A DNA stretch of 64,000 bases from Streptomyces olindensis (lineage in GTDB: Bacteria; Actinomycetota; Actinomycetes; Streptomycetales; Streptomycetaceae): positions 42,713-106,712 of the forward strand of contig JJOH01000094.1 of the NCBI GenBank assembly GCA_000696115.1, in the 5' to 3' direction. Under the pieces are notes generated by a model. The model was not told the origin of the DNA. It made no database searches and saw only the letters and a list, made by a program, of their open reading frames with translations. Made by a program: the position numbers and the translations under genes. Shown in pieces: positions 6,923-15,531 of the stretch; positions within the stretch are counted from its first letter, which is position 1; each line of letters begins with the position of its first letter.

Positions 6923-8509
6923 GTGTTCAACCGGAACCGATGCCTGCGGCGGGTGGCGGCCATCGCGTCCATATCGTCCCTGGTGACCGGCTGCGGAGTG
7001 CTGTCGTCCGACACCCCGGAGGACGAAGGGCCGATCGTCGTCGGCACCACCAGTGCCCCCAGCACGCTCGACCCTGCCGCCTCCTGGGACAGCTCGTGGG
7101 AGCTGTTCCGCAACATCTACCAAACGCTCCTGAGCTATCCGACCGGTGCGACCGAGCCCCAGCCGGACGCCGCCGAGAGCTGCGGCTTCAGCGACTCCTC
7201 GAACCAGGTCTACCGCTGCGAACTGCGCGAGGGCCTGAAGTTCTCCAACGGCGACGCGCTCGACGCCCGGGCCGTCAAGCACTCGTTCGACCGGATCCGC
7301 AAGATCAACGTCAACGGCGGCCCCGCCGGTCTGCTGGGCAGCCTCGAACGGGTCCAGGCGCCGAACGACCGCGAGGTGATCTTCCACCTCAACAAGCCCG
7401 ACGCCACGTTCCCGTTCGTGCTCGCCACGCCCGCCATGTCGATCGTCTCCCCGGAGGCCTACCCGGAGGGCTCCCTGCACGAGGGCGAGGACGTCGTCGG
7501 CTCCGGGCCGTACACGCTCGACTCCTACGACGACGGCAAGGAGGCCGTCCTCGTCCGCAACGACTCCTACAAGGGCTACGCGGAGCGCCGGAACGACGCG
7601 GTGACCATCCGCTACTTCCAGGACTCGGCCACCATGGTCAAGGCCCTGCGCGACCAGCGGATCGACGTCACCTACCGCGGCCTGGCCGCCGGCGACGTCG
7701 TCGACCTCCAGAGCAAGACCTCCAAGGAGGAGGAGATCCAGCTCGTCGAGGGCACCGGCACCGACATCAACTACCTGGTGTTCAACCCGAAGGACTCCTG
7801 GGCCAACAAGAAGGCCGTGCGCCAGGCCATCGCCCAGGTCGTCGACCGGGCGGCGATCGCCCACAAGGTCTACAAGGACACCGTCGACCCGCTGTACTCC
7901 ATGGTCCCCAAGGGCCTCACCGGCCACACCACGGGCTTCTTCGACGACTACGGCGACCCGGACGTGGCCAAGGCCCGCAAGATCCTCACCGACGCCGGCA
8001 TCAACCAGAAGGTCCCGCTCACCTTCTGGTACACCAGCGACCGCTACGGCTCCGAGACCGCCGCGGAGTTCAAGGAGCTGGAGCGCCAGCTGGAGGACTC
8101 CGGCCTGTTCACGATCAGCCTCAAGAGCCGCCCCTGGAAGACCTACGTCGAGGGCTACCAGAACGGTGAGTACCCGGTGTTCGGGCGTGGCTGGTTCCCC
8201 GACTTCCCGGACGCCGAGAACTTCATCGCGCCGTTCGTCGGCGAGCAGAACGCCCTCGGTACGCCCTACCCGGCCCCCGAGATCACCGGCGAGCTGCTGC
8301 CCCGCTCGCGCCGGGAGAGCGACCGCGCGAGCGTGGAGAAGGAGTTCGAGGAGGCCCAGCGGATCCTCGTGAACGACGCGCGGCTGCTGCCGCTGTGGCA
8401 GGGCCGGCAGTACGTGGCGGCCAGCCGGGACGTCTCGGGCGCCGAGCGGGCCCTGGACCCGTCGACGATCATGATGATGTGGGAGCTGCACCGCAAGACC
8501 GCCTGGTAG
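6923..8509 (+). CDS. ABC transporter substrate-binding lipoprotein (SBP family 5, oligopeptide type)
   Basis: GTG 6923 is preferred because AGGAG (6911-6915) lies 7 nt upstream; the GTG at 6917 is too close to it. The 528-residue protein begins MFNRNRCLRRVAAIASISS and has a lipobox ending VTGC, followed by VVGTTSAPSTLDPAASWDSS, which is the SBP_bac_5 start. DVVGSGPYTLDSYDDGKEAV and TDINYLVFNPKDSWANKKAV are the family core. These proteins deliver peptides or sugars to DppBCDF/OppBCDF transporters, but no permease or ATPase gene is adjacent, so it is an orphan receptor here. A TCTGCC-N12-GGCAGA repeat (6884-6907) overlaps its probable promoter. Confidence 0.9.
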   Translation: MFNRNRCLRRVAAIASISSLVTGCGVLSSDTPEDEGPIVVGTTSAPSTLDPAASWDSSWELFRNIYQTLLSYPTGATEPQPDAAESCGFSDSSNQVYRCELREGLKFSNGDALDARAVKHSFDRIRKINVNGGPAGLLGSLERVQAPNDREVIFHLNKPDATFPFVLATPAMSIVSPEAYPEGSLHEGEDVVGSGPYTLDSYDDGKEAVLVRNDSYKGYAERRNDAVTIRYFQDSATMVKALRDQRIDVTYRGLAAGDVVDLQSKTSKEEEIQLVEGTGTDINYLVFNPKDSWANKKAVRQAIAQVVDRAAIAHKVYKDTVDPLYSMVPKGLTGHTTGFFDDYGDPDVAKARKILTDAGINQKVPLTFWYTSDRYGSETAAEFKELERQLEDSGLFTISLKSRPWKTYVEGYQNGEYPVFGRGWFPDFPDAENFIAPFVGEQNALGTPYPAPEITGELLPRSRRESDRASVEKEFEEAQRILVNDARLLPLWQGRQYVAASRDVSGAERALDPSTIMMMWELHRKTAW

Positions 8510-8603
8510 GCAGCGGCGGACGTCCGGCTTCCCGGGGCGCGTTGTCAGTGGTCGCCTGTAGGTTCTGAGGCCTGAAGTGACCGCACATCGTGAGGACGTT
8601 GAC

Positions 8604-9287
8604 GTGACCGACATCGCCATGCTGCCCGAGTCCTGGCGCGGGGTTCTGGGTGACGAGCTGCAGCAGCCCTACTTCAAGGAGCTGACGGAGTTCGTCGAGG
8701 AGGAGCGGGCGAACGGTCCCGTCCACCCGCCTCGCGAGGAGGTCTTCGCGGCGCTGGACGCCACGCCGTACGAGGAGGTCAAGGTCCTGATCCTCGGCCA
8801 GGACCCGTACCACGGCGAGGGCCAGGGGCACGGCCTGTGCTTCTCGGTCCGCCCCGGCGTGCGCATCCCCCCGTCCCTGCGCAACATCTACAAGGAGATG
8901 CACGAGGAGCTGGGCACGCCGATCCCGGACAACGGCTACCTGATGCCCTGGGCGCGCCAGGGCGTGCTGCTGCTCAACGCGGTGCTCACGGTCCGCGGCG
9001 GTGAGGCCAACTCGCACAAGAACCGGGGCTGGGAGAGGTTCACCGACGCGGTGATCCGCGCGGTGGCCGGGCGGCCGGACCCGGCGGTGTTCGTGCTGTG
9101 GGGGAACTACGCGCAGAAGAAGCTCCCGCTGATCGACGAGTCGCGGCACGTGGTGGTCAAGGGCGCGCACCCCTCGCCCCTGTCGGCGAGGAAGTTCTTC
9201 GGCTCCCGCCCGTTCACGCAGATCAACGCGGCGGTGGCGGCGCAGGGGCACGAGCCGATCGACTGGACGATCCCGAACCTGGGCTGA
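8604..9287 (+). CDS. ung: Uracil-DNA glycosylase (family 1)
   Basis: The 227-residue enzyme excises uracil from DNA as the first step of base-excision repair. GQDPYHG (65-71) holds the catalytic Asp67 and water-activating loop, LLLNAVLTVR follows, and HPSPLSARKFFGSRPF is the minor-groove leucine/His loop. GTG 8604 gives MTDIAMLPESW, the N-terminus I recall for Streptomyces homologues, and follows GTGAGGACG; the upstream GTG at 8577 would only add a poor extension. It is apparently monocistronic and ends at a very strong terminator. Confidence 0.93.
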   Translation: MTDIAMLPESWRGVLGDELQQPYFKELTEFVEEERANGPVHPPREEVFAALDATPYEEVKVLILGQDPYHGEGQGHGLCFSVRPGVRIPPSLRNIYKEMHEELGTPIPDNGYLMPWARQGVLLLNAVLTVRGGEANSHKNRGWERFTDAVIRAVAGRPDPAVFVLWGNYAQKKLPLIDESRHVVVKGAHPSPLSARKFFGSRPFTQINAAVAAQGHEPIDWTIPNLG

Positions 9288-9294
9288 CGGCGAC

Positions 9295-9335
9295 GGGCCG
9301 CACGGCCGGTGCGCCGGGCACCGGCCGTGCGGCCC
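9295..9335 (+). terminator. 18-bp stem terminator after ung
   Basis: An 18-nt arm at 9295-9312 (GGGCCGCACGGCCGGTGC) pairs perfectly with 9318-9335 across a 5-nt loop, starting 7 nt after the ung stop codon. There is no U-tract. Confidence 0.85.
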
Positions 9336-9428
9336 CGAACAGCCCGGTGGCGCACGGAGCGGCCTGAGCCGGATCGCCCCCGCCTGCGGTTAGCGTCGGA
9401 GGGGACAGCGGGCGAGGGCGCGGAGGGC

Positions 9429-9995
9429 GTGGTGGTCGAGCGACAGGGGCAGGCGGCGCCGGACGCCGTGCTGACGCGGATCGGGCAGGTCGTGATGCTG
9501 CACCACGCGGGGGACCGGGAGGAGGCCCGGCACCGGTTCCTGGACCTGTGGGCGGAGATCGGGGAGCACGGAGACCCGCTGCACCGCTGCACCCTCGCCC
9601 ACTACCTGGCCGACACCCAGGACGACCCCGCCGACGAACTGGCCTGGGACCTGCGCGCGTTGACGGCGGCCGATGAGATCGCCGAGGACGGGCTCGGCGC
9701 GCGGGACGGGGCGGCCGTTCGGGACAGGGCGGCCGCGCGGGACACGGCGGCCGCGGTGCGCGCCTTCTACCCCGCCCTGCACGTCAGCCTGGCTGCCGAC
9801 TACGCCGGGCTCGGTGACCGCGACGCCGCCCGTACCCATCTGCGGCGGGCGAGGGGAGCGGCCGCCGCCCTCACCGACGACGGCTACGCGGCGGGGGTGT
9901 GGGCGGCCATCCGGCGGCTGGAGTCCCGGTTGGGGGAAGGTGGCGGCGAGACCGGCGGAGGGCCGTGGGGGAGGCCGCCGAGGCAGCGGCCCTGA
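9429..9995 (+). CDS. Conserved hypothetical protein with TPR-like helices
   Basis: The 188-residue soluble protein starts at GTG 9429 (or the next GTG, 9432) behind GCGGAGGG. HAGDREEARHRFLDLWAEIG and DRDAARTHLRRARGAAAALT read as tetratricopeptide-like helix pairs, linked by HRCTLAHYLADTQDDPADEL, which I recall as conserved in streptomycetes. A charged low-complexity insert (GARDGAAVRDRAAARDTAAA) near residues 93-112 looks like a local repeat expansion. No catalytic motif is visible; a scaffold or adaptor role is possible. Confidence 0.7.
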   Translation: MVVERQGQAAPDAVLTRIGQVVMLHHAGDREEARHRFLDLWAEIGEHGDPLHRCTLAHYLADTQDDPADELAWDLRALTAADEIAEDGLGARDGAAVRDRAAARDTAAAVRAFYPALHVSLAADYAGLGDRDAARTHLRRARGAAAALTDDGYAAGVWAAIRRLESRLGEGGGETGGGPWGRPPRQRP

Positions 9996-10004
9996 CGGAG
10001 TCGG

Positions 10005-10508
10005 TCACCGTCCGTAGGTGTCCTGGCAGATGGTCGCCTCCGGGCTGTCGGCCCGCCATCCCCCGTAGCGCCTGCCCAGCGCGCACACGTCCGTGCCGCC
10101 CGGGACGTTCCGGTGGACGTCCTGCCGTACTGACATTGAGACGTCGGGGAGGCCGGGGCGCTGCCGCTGCGGGCCGCGCGGGGCCGGCTCGGGGCGCTCC
10201 GGGCGTGCGGGGCGCGGACGGATGTCGCGGTCACCGGCCGGCGGCCGGTGCTGTCGAGGCGGGTCCGCCGCCGGGCTCTCCAGGCGGGACTCGGACGGGG
10301 CCGGTCGCGGGCGGCGGGACTCCTCGATGAGCTGCAGGGCCTCGCGGGCCGGGGCCTGCACGATCTGCGTCTCCGTCTGCCCCGCCGACGGCCGGGACGG
10401 TGCCGTCGGCGGCCCGGGAACGGGCGGATGCTGGACCGTCACGCAGCCGGAGAGGGCCGAGACAGCCACGGTCACCAGGAGCGTCGCGGTGGTCGTCGTT
10501 CGATGCAC
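10005..10508 (-). CDS. Small proline-rich lipoprotein of unknown function
   Basis: Reading from GTG 10508 gives VHRTTTTATLLVTVAVSALS followed by GC, a signal peptide with lipobox ALSGC. A long Pro/Arg/Glu-rich linker follows. The conserved-looking C-terminal end (DVCALGRRYGGWRADSPEAT then ICQDTYGR) has two cysteines that may pair. An in-frame GTG at 10571 would add 21 residues but has no ribosome-binding site. The protein is probably anchored outside the membrane. It converges with the preceding gene with only 9 nt between stops. Confidence 0.65.
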   Translation of the reverse strand: MHRTTTTATLLVTVAVSALSGCVTVQHPPVPGPPTAPSRPSAGQTETQIVQAPAREALQLIEESRRPRPAPSESRLESPAADPPRQHRPPAGDRDIRPRPARPERPEPAPRGPQRQRPGLPDVSMSVRQDVHRNVPGGTDVCALGRRYGGWRADSPEATICQDTYGR

Positions 10509-10620
10509 CCGCGCCACTCTGGCCCGTGCGGCGCGGGGCGGTACGGCGGACCGGCGGAGGATGCCCCGCACGGGTGATGTCCGGCCCCGTACGGAGGGCG
10601 TCCGCGGGCCGTGGGTGACG

Positions 10621-11133
10621 TCAGTCGCCGGTCGAGCCGTCGATGCGCTCGCGGATCAGGTCGGCGTGGCCGTTGTGCCGGGCGTACTCCTCGATCATGT
10701 GGGTGTAGATCCACCGCAGGTTGAACTTCTCGCCGGTGCGCCGGTGCGCGCCCTCGGAGAGGTCGTCCAGGCCGAAGCGGGCCGCGATGCTCCGGGCGGT
10801 CTCGATCTCGGACTGCCAGGCGCGGTACGCCTCCTGGTAGGTGTCCGCCCCGGTCAGGCGGAACTCGCCGTCGCGGTCCTCGTCGCTCCAGTAGAGGGGC
10901 GCCGCGTCCTCGTCCGCCATCACCCGGCGGAACCAGCTCCGCTCCACGTCGGCCATGTGTCGCACCAGCCCCATGAGGGACAGAGTGGAGGGCTCCACGG
11001 CGGCGGACCTGAGCTGTTCGTCGCTCAGGCCCTCGCACTTCCACGCGAGGGTCTGCCGGTGGAACTCCAGCCAGCCCTCCAGCATGGTGCGTTCGTCGGC
11101 GGTCGTGGCAGGCATACGGCGTTCGGTCGTCAT
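10621..11133 (-). CDS. DinB/DUF664 family protein
   Basis: The 170-residue protein starts at ATG 11133 behind AAGGATTGCCTCC. It contains the DinB four-helix pattern with likely metal ligands: LMGLVRHMADVERSWF (first His), then the C-terminal IYTHMIEEYARHNGHADLIR with two further His in the HMxxEYxRHxGH arrangement of actinobacterial DUF664 members. Related proteins act as thiol-dependent (mycothiol or bacillithiol) transferases, so detoxification is plausible but not proven. It lies 11 nt downstream of the TetR gene and could be co-transcribed with it. Confidence 0.82.
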   Translation of the reverse strand: MTTERRMPATTADERTMLEGWLEFHRQTLAWKCEGLSDEQLRSAAVEPSTLSLMGLVRHMADVERSWFRRVMADEDAAPLYWSDEDRDGEFRLTGADTYQEAYRAWQSEIETARSIAARFGLDDLSEGAHRRTGEKFNLRWIYTHMIEEYARHNGHADLIRERIDGSTGD

Positions 11134-11144
11134 GGAGGCAATCC

Positions 11145-11768
11145 TTATCCCGATGTCCCTTGCCGGGCCACGGGTTTTCCGTGGCCGAGCATGCCGTCCA
11201 GCAGTTCCCGCAGCCCGGCGCGCACCTCCTCCAGGCTGGGCACCTCGGTGCTGAACGACCCGGCCACGCAGCTGAACATCAGCCCGTCCGCCCAGGCGAT
11301 CAGGGACAGTGCGTGCCGGGCCGGGTGCGTCGAGCCCATCCCGGTGACCAGGGCCGTCAGTTGCTCGCGGAAGCGGGCGCCCATCGCGTCGAAGCACGCC
11401 CGCAGTTCGGGGCGGCGCGTCGCCTCCAAGGCCAGTTCGTAGCGGGCGCGGGTCAGCTCGCGGTTGCGGGTCAGGGCGCGGTGGGTGGCGAGGGCCAACG
11501 CGTCCGCCAGAGGACCGGCGCCGGCCCGCGGGTCCGGCATCTCGTGCAGCGCCAGCACTCGCGCCTCGCGGTCGGCCAGGCGCCGCACCGCCAGCTCCAG
11601 CAGGGCCTGCCGGGTCCGCGCGAGGTTCGACGTGGAGCCCTGGGGGAGTCCGGCCGCCTCGTCGACCGCCCGGTGCGTCAGGCCCCGCATCCCGCGCTCG
11701 GCGAGCAGGGCCAGGGCGGTGTCGGCGACGAGGTCGGCGCGGGAGGAACCGGCGGTGCGTACGGACAT
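11145..11768 (-). CDS. TetR-family transcriptional regulator
   Basis: The 207-residue protein begins MSVRTAGSSRADLVADTALA. ALLAERGMRGLTHRAVDEAA followed by GLPQGSTSNLARTRQALLEL is the TetR helix-turn-helix (about 18-62), and the rest is a ligand-binding helical domain. GTG 11777 is an alternative start. It is divergent from an FAD monooxygenase, and two palindromic sites fill the gap, so autoregulation plus control of the monooxygenase is the natural reading. The ligand is likely the monooxygenase substrate (inference). Confidence 0.9.
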   Translation of the reverse strand: MSVRTAGSSRADLVADTALALLAERGMRGLTHRAVDEAAGLPQGSTSNLARTRQALLELAVRRLADREARVLALHEMPDPRAGAGPLADALALATHRALTRNRELTRARYELALEATRRPELRACFDAMGARFREQLTALVTGMGSTHPARHALSLIAWADGLMFSCVAGSFSTEVPSLEEVRAGLRELLDGMLGHGKPVARQGTSG

Positions 11769-11789
11769 GCGGCTCACGCTACCCGCCTC

Positions 11790-11834
11790 ACTACATCTGT
11801 AGTAGCCTCGAAGGGGTCACTACAGATGTAGTGA
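11790..11834. promoter_or_regulatory. Two TetR operators between regulator and monooxygenase
   Basis: ACTACATCTGTAGT (11790-11803) and TCACTACAGATGTAGTGA (11817-11834) are both perfect palindromes with the shared half-site ACTACA. Their centres are 29 bp apart. The second is an 18-bp symmetric site ending 24 nt before the monooxygenase ATG; the first ends 22 nt upstream of the TetR start. Confidence 0.8.
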
Positions 11835-11858
11835 CCGTGACCGGCCCGAGGAGGAGTC

Positions 11859-13085
11859 ATGGCACAGGCGGACCACGCCGTCGTGATCGGCGGCGGAATC
11901 GGAGGCCTGACCGCGGCCGCCGCCCTGCACCGGCGCGGCCGGCGCGTCACCGTGCTGGAGCGCGCCCCCTCGCTGGAACCGGTCGGCGCCGCCATCTCCC
12001 TCGCCCCCAACGCCCTGCGCGCGCTGGACGTCATCGGCCTCGGCGACGAGATCCGCGACCTCGCCGCCTGGACCGGGGACGGCGGCCTGCGCACTCCCTC
12101 CGGGCGATGGCTCTCACGCTCCTCCGCCGACGCCGCCGCCGAGCGCTTCGGCGGCCCGCTCGTGTTGCTGCACCGCGCCACCCTCATCGAGCGCCTGGCC
12201 GCCCTGCTCCCGCCCGGCACCGTCCGCACGGACGCCGCCGCCACCCTCCTCGACAGCGGAGACCACGACCGCCCGGCCCGTGTCACCACCGCGGACGGCG
12301 AACTGGAGGCCGACCTGGTGGTGGGCGCCGACGGTGTCCGGTCCGCCGTACGCCCCGCGCTCTTCCCCACCCACCCGGGGCCCGTCTACGCCGGCTTCAC
12401 GACCTGGCGGGTCGTGATCCCGGTCCCCGGCGCCGAGTTCGCCTCGCACGAGACGTGGGGCCGGGGCCGCATCTGGGGCACGCACCCGCTCAAGGACGGC
12501 CGCGTCTACGCCTACGCCGCCGCCGTGACCCCGGCCGGCGGACGAGCGCCGGACGACGAGCGGGCGGAGCTGCTGCGCCGCTTCGGCGACTGGCACGACC
12601 CCATCCCGGCCGTGCTCGCCGCCGCCCGCCCCGAGGACGTCCTGCGCCACGACGTCCACCACATCGCCGAGCCCCTGCCCGCCTACCACCGCGGCCGGGT
12701 CGCCCTGGTCGGCGACGCCGCGCACGCCATGCCCCCGACCCTCGGCCAGGGCGGCAACCAGGCCATCGAGGACGCGATCGTCCTCGCCCACCACTGCGAG
12801 GACCTCCCGGCCTACTCCGCCGACCGGCTGCCCCGTACGACCTCCATCGCGCGCCAGGCCGTCAGGGTCGCCCGCCTCAACCTCATGACCGGCCGCGTCG
12901 GCGCCGCCGTACGCGACACGGTCGTGGCCGCGCTGTCGAAGGCCGGGCCCGCGCTGTTCCTGCGGAGCTTCGACGGCATCGCCGACTGGCGGCCGCCGCA
13001 GCCCCCGTATGCTTCCGAGCAGACCCCGGCAGGCAACGGCCAGAGGAGCACACCAGGTGAAGGTCGGCTGCATCGGACTCGGTGA
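11859..13085 (+). CDS. FAD-dependent monooxygenase (salicylate hydroxylase/UbiH-like)
   Basis: The 408-residue flavoprotein has GGGIGGLTAAAALHRRGRRV (about 11-30) as the FAD GxGxxG motif, LVVGADGVRSAVR as the DG motif contacting FAD and NAD(P)H, and RVALVGDAAHAMPPTLGQGG as the GD motif. This order is that of group A aromatic hydroxylases that insert oxygen into phenolic substrates. ATG 11859 follows GGAGGAGTC, directly after the TetR operator. The last 25 or so residues look unconserved and overlap the start of the next gene by 29 nt. Substrate unknown. Confidence 0.9.
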   Translation: MAQADHAVVIGGGIGGLTAAAALHRRGRRVTVLERAPSLEPVGAAISLAPNALRALDVIGLGDEIRDLAAWTGDGGLRTPSGRWLSRSSADAAAERFGGPLVLLHRATLIERLAALLPPGTVRTDAAATLLDSGDHDRPARVTTADGELEADLVVGADGVRSAVRPALFPTHPGPVYAGFTTWRVVIPVPGAEFASHETWGRGRIWGTHPLKDGRVYAYAAAVTPAGGRAPDDERAELLRRFGDWHDPIPAVLAAARPEDVLRHDVHHIAEPLPAYHRGRVALVGDAAHAMPPTLGQGGNQAIEDAIVLAHHCEDLPAYSADRLPRTTSIARQAVRVARLNLMTGRVGAAVRDTVVAALSKAGPALFLRSFDGIADWRPPQPPYASEQTPAGNGQRSTPGEGRLHRTR

Positions 13086-13962
13086 CATCGCGCAGAAGGC
13101 GTACCTTCCGGTCCTCGCCTTCCAGCCCGGGGTCGAGCTGCACCTGCAGACTCGCACGCCCGCCACCCTCGACCGGGTCGCCGACGGGCTCCACCTCCCG
13201 CCGGAGCGGCGGCACACCACCCTCGACTCCCTCCTCGCGACGGGCCTCGACGCCGCCTTCGTGCACGCGCCCACACTCGTCCACCCGGAGATCGTGACGC
13301 GGCTCCTCGAGGCGGGCGTCCCGACGTACGTCGACAAGCCGCTCGCCTACACGCTCGACCACTCGGCACGGCTGGTGGCGCTCGCCGAGGAGCGCGACGT
13401 GAGCCTGGCCGTCGGCTTCAACCGGCGCTTCGCCCCCGGCTACACCCAGTGCGCCGACCACCCGCGCGAGCTGATCCTGATGCAGAAGAACCGCATCGGG
13501 CTGCCGGAGGAACCGCGCACGATGATCCTCGACGACTTCATCCACGTCGTCGACACCCTGAGGTTCCTGGCGCCCGGCGCGATCGACGACGTCACCGTGC
13601 GCGCCCGTGTCCGGGACGGCCTGCTGCACCACGTGGTGCTCCAGCTCGCCGGGGACGGCTTCACCGCGCTCGGCGTGATGAACCGGCTCAGCGGTTCGGC
13701 CGAGGAGATCCTGGAGGTGTCCGGGCAGGACACCAAGCGGCAGGTGGTCAACCTCGCCGAGGTGATCGACCACAAGGGTCAGCCGACCGTCCGGCGGCGC
13801 GGGGACTGGGTGCCGGTGGCCCGGCAGCGCGGGATCGAGCAGGCGGTGCTGGCGTTCCTGGACGCCGTGCGGGCGGGCAAGGTGCTCAGCGCCCGGGACG
13901 CGCTGGAGACCCATGAGCTGTGCGAGCGGGTCGTACGCGCGGTTCAGGAGCGGACCGCCTGA
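13057..13962 (+). CDS. Gfo/Idh/MocA family oxidoreductase
   Basis: The 301-residue protein begins VKVGCIGLGDIAQKAYLPVL, the N-terminal Rossmann signature of the family. AGVPTYVDKPLAYTLDHSAR contains the conserved DKPLA with its catalytic-zone Lys, and FNRRFAPGYTQ follows. Relatives oxidise or reduce sugars and cyclitols with NAD(P). GTG 13057 lies behind AGAGGAGCACACCAG inside the monooxygenase reading frame, so the two genes are probably co-transcribed under the TetR operator. Its 3' end overlaps lnt on the other strand by 77 bp. Confidence 0.88.
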   Translation: MKVGCIGLGDIAQKAYLPVLAFQPGVELHLQTRTPATLDRVADGLHLPPERRHTTLDSLLATGLDAAFVHAPTLVHPEIVTRLLEAGVPTYVDKPLAYTLDHSARLVALAEERDVSLAVGFNRRFAPGYTQCADHPRELILMQKNRIGLPEEPRTMILDDFIHVVDTLRFLAPGAIDDVTVRARVRDGLLHHVVLQLAGDGFTALGVMNRLSGSAEEILEVSGQDTKRQVVNLAEVIDHKGQPTVRRRGDWVPVARQRGIEQAVLAFLDAVRAGKVLSARDALETHELCERVVRAVQERTA

Positions 13963-15463
13963 GCCGCAGGGTCCGTACGCCCTCGCCGGCGGCCCAGGCG
14001 GCGAGGATCAGCAGGGCCGCGTGCACGGTCCAGTCGCCGAGGCGGACGTAGGGCGTGGTGCCGTGGGCGAGGGGGATGTCGTAGACCTGCGCGGCGGACG
14101 TGTCCGTCCCGAGCCACGGGCCGACGCGCTGTCCGCTCGGGCCGTACACCGCGGAGACGCCCGTCAGGGTCGAGTGCACCATCGGACGGCCGGTCTCGGC
14201 GGCGCGCAGCGCGGCGAGCGTGGCGTGCTGCTCGGGGGCCCAGCTGCCCTGGAACGTGGAGGTCGACGACTGGCCGATCAGCACGTCGACGCCCTCCTTG
14301 GTGAGGTGGCGGGTCATGTCGGGGAAGGCGGTCTCGAAGCACACCATGGGGCCGGTGCGCAGGCCGCTGCCGCCCACGTTCATCACGACCGGCTGGGAGC
14401 CGCGCCGGCGGTCCTCACCGGCGGCCTTGCCGACGGACGTGGCCCAGCCGAGCAGGGAGCGGGCCGGGACGTACTCGCCGAAGGGCACGAGCCGCATCTT
14501 GTCGTAGCGCTGGCCGGTCAGGCCGTCCTGCCCGACCAGGACGGAACTCTTGTAGATGCCGGGCTTGTCGGAGCGCCGGGCGTCCACGTTGACCAGGATG
14601 TCGGCGTTCGTCGCGCGGGACAGGTCCGCGAGCCGCCGGGCGAGGTCGGGGCGGTCCCCGAGGTCGAAACCGACGCTGCTCTCCCCCCAGACGATCAGGT
14701 CGACGTCCTGTCCGGCGAGCCGCCGGGTGAGCTGCTCCTCGCGTGCGAACCGGCGGTCCCCGCTGTCCGCGCCGCCGATGACGCCCGGCTGGACGACGGC
14801 GATCCTGGCCTGGCCGTCGACGGCGGGGCGGGGCGCGAGCATCCAGGCGGCGGAGGTGGCGACGGCGGTGACGACGAGACCGGCCACGGCGGGCACGCGG
14901 GCCCGGCGGACCGCGACGAGGACGGCGACCGCGACGTTGAGGGCCACCAACAGGAAACTGATCAGCCACACCCCGCCGACGGAGGCGAGCCGCAGCGCCG
15001 GTTCCACCTGCCACTGACTGCTGCCGAGCATGCCCCAGGGCCCGCCCAGGCCCTGCCAGGAGCGGACCAGCTCGACGGCCAGCCAGCCCGACGGCAGCAC
15101 CACGAGCGCGGCCGCGATCCGGCTCCGTGAGGGCACCCCGGCCAGCAGGCGGCGCACCAGCCAGCCCCAGGGGCCCCACAGCGCACCGAGCAGCGCGGCG
15201 ATGACGAACGTGAACACGTGCAGGAACGGCATCAGCCAGTGGTGCATGGCCAGCATGAAGCCGAAGCCGCCGCACCAGCCCTCGTACAGCGCCCGTTTCC
15301 CGCTCGGGGCCGTCCGCAGCAGCAGGAGCCACGGCACCAGGGCGACGTAGGCCCACCACCACAGGGACGGGGCGGGGAAGGCAAGGACGGGCAGGGCGCC
15401 CGCGACCGCCGCGGCGGCCGAGCGCCGCCAGGGGGAGGCGAGCCAGTGGCCGAGCGTCTTCAT
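13886..15463 (-). CDS. lnt: Apolipoprotein N-acyltransferase
   Basis: The 525-residue integral membrane enzyme adds the third acyl chain to lipoproteins. The N-terminal third is six or more hydrophobic segments (PVLAFPAPSLWWWAYVALVP, WGPWGWLVRRLLAGVP), and the C-terminal half is a nitrilase domain. The Glu-Lys-Cys triad is visible in DLIVWGESSVGF, YDKMRLVPFGEYVP and GPMVCFETAFPDM. ATG 15463 follows GGTAGGAGGCGCCT. The basic C-terminal tail (RTLRLRRSAPEPRVRPART) crosses into the end of the Gfo/Idh/MocA gene, an unusually long convergent overlap. Confidence 0.92.
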   Translation of the reverse strand: MKTLGHWLASPWRRSAAAAVAGALPVLAFPAPSLWWWAYVALVPWLLLLRTAPSGKRALYEGWCGGFGFMLAMHHWLMPFLHVFTFVIAALLGALWGPWGWLVRRLLAGVPSRSRIAAALVVLPSGWLAVELVRSWQGLGGPWGMLGSSQWQVEPALRLASVGGVWLISFLLVALNVAVAVLVAVRRARVPAVAGLVVTAVATSAAWMLAPRPAVDGQARIAVVQPGVIGGADSGDRRFAREEQLTRRLAGQDVDLIVWGESSVGFDLGDRPDLARRLADLSRATNADILVNVDARRSDKPGIYKSSVLVGQDGLTGQRYDKMRLVPFGEYVPARSLLGWATSVGKAAGEDRRRGSQPVVMNVGGSGLRTGPMVCFETAFPDMTRHLTKEGVDVLIGQSSTSTFQGSWAPEQHATLAALRAAETGRPMVHSTLTGVSAVYGPSGQRVGPWLGTDTSAAQVYDIPLAHGTTPYVRLGDWTVHAALLILAAWAAGEGVRTLRLRRSAPEPRVRPARTAHGSPARPGR

Positions 15464-15531
15464 AGGCGCCTCCTACCCGCGGATGCCTCCAGTGTGCGTC
15501 CTGCGGACGATCTAGGACAGAGGACGCCGGG

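Noticed and set aside
6833..8620. 595-codon minus-strand frame opposite the binding protein
   Set aside because: Antisense shadow; the plus-strand lipoprotein has signal peptide, lipobox and family core.
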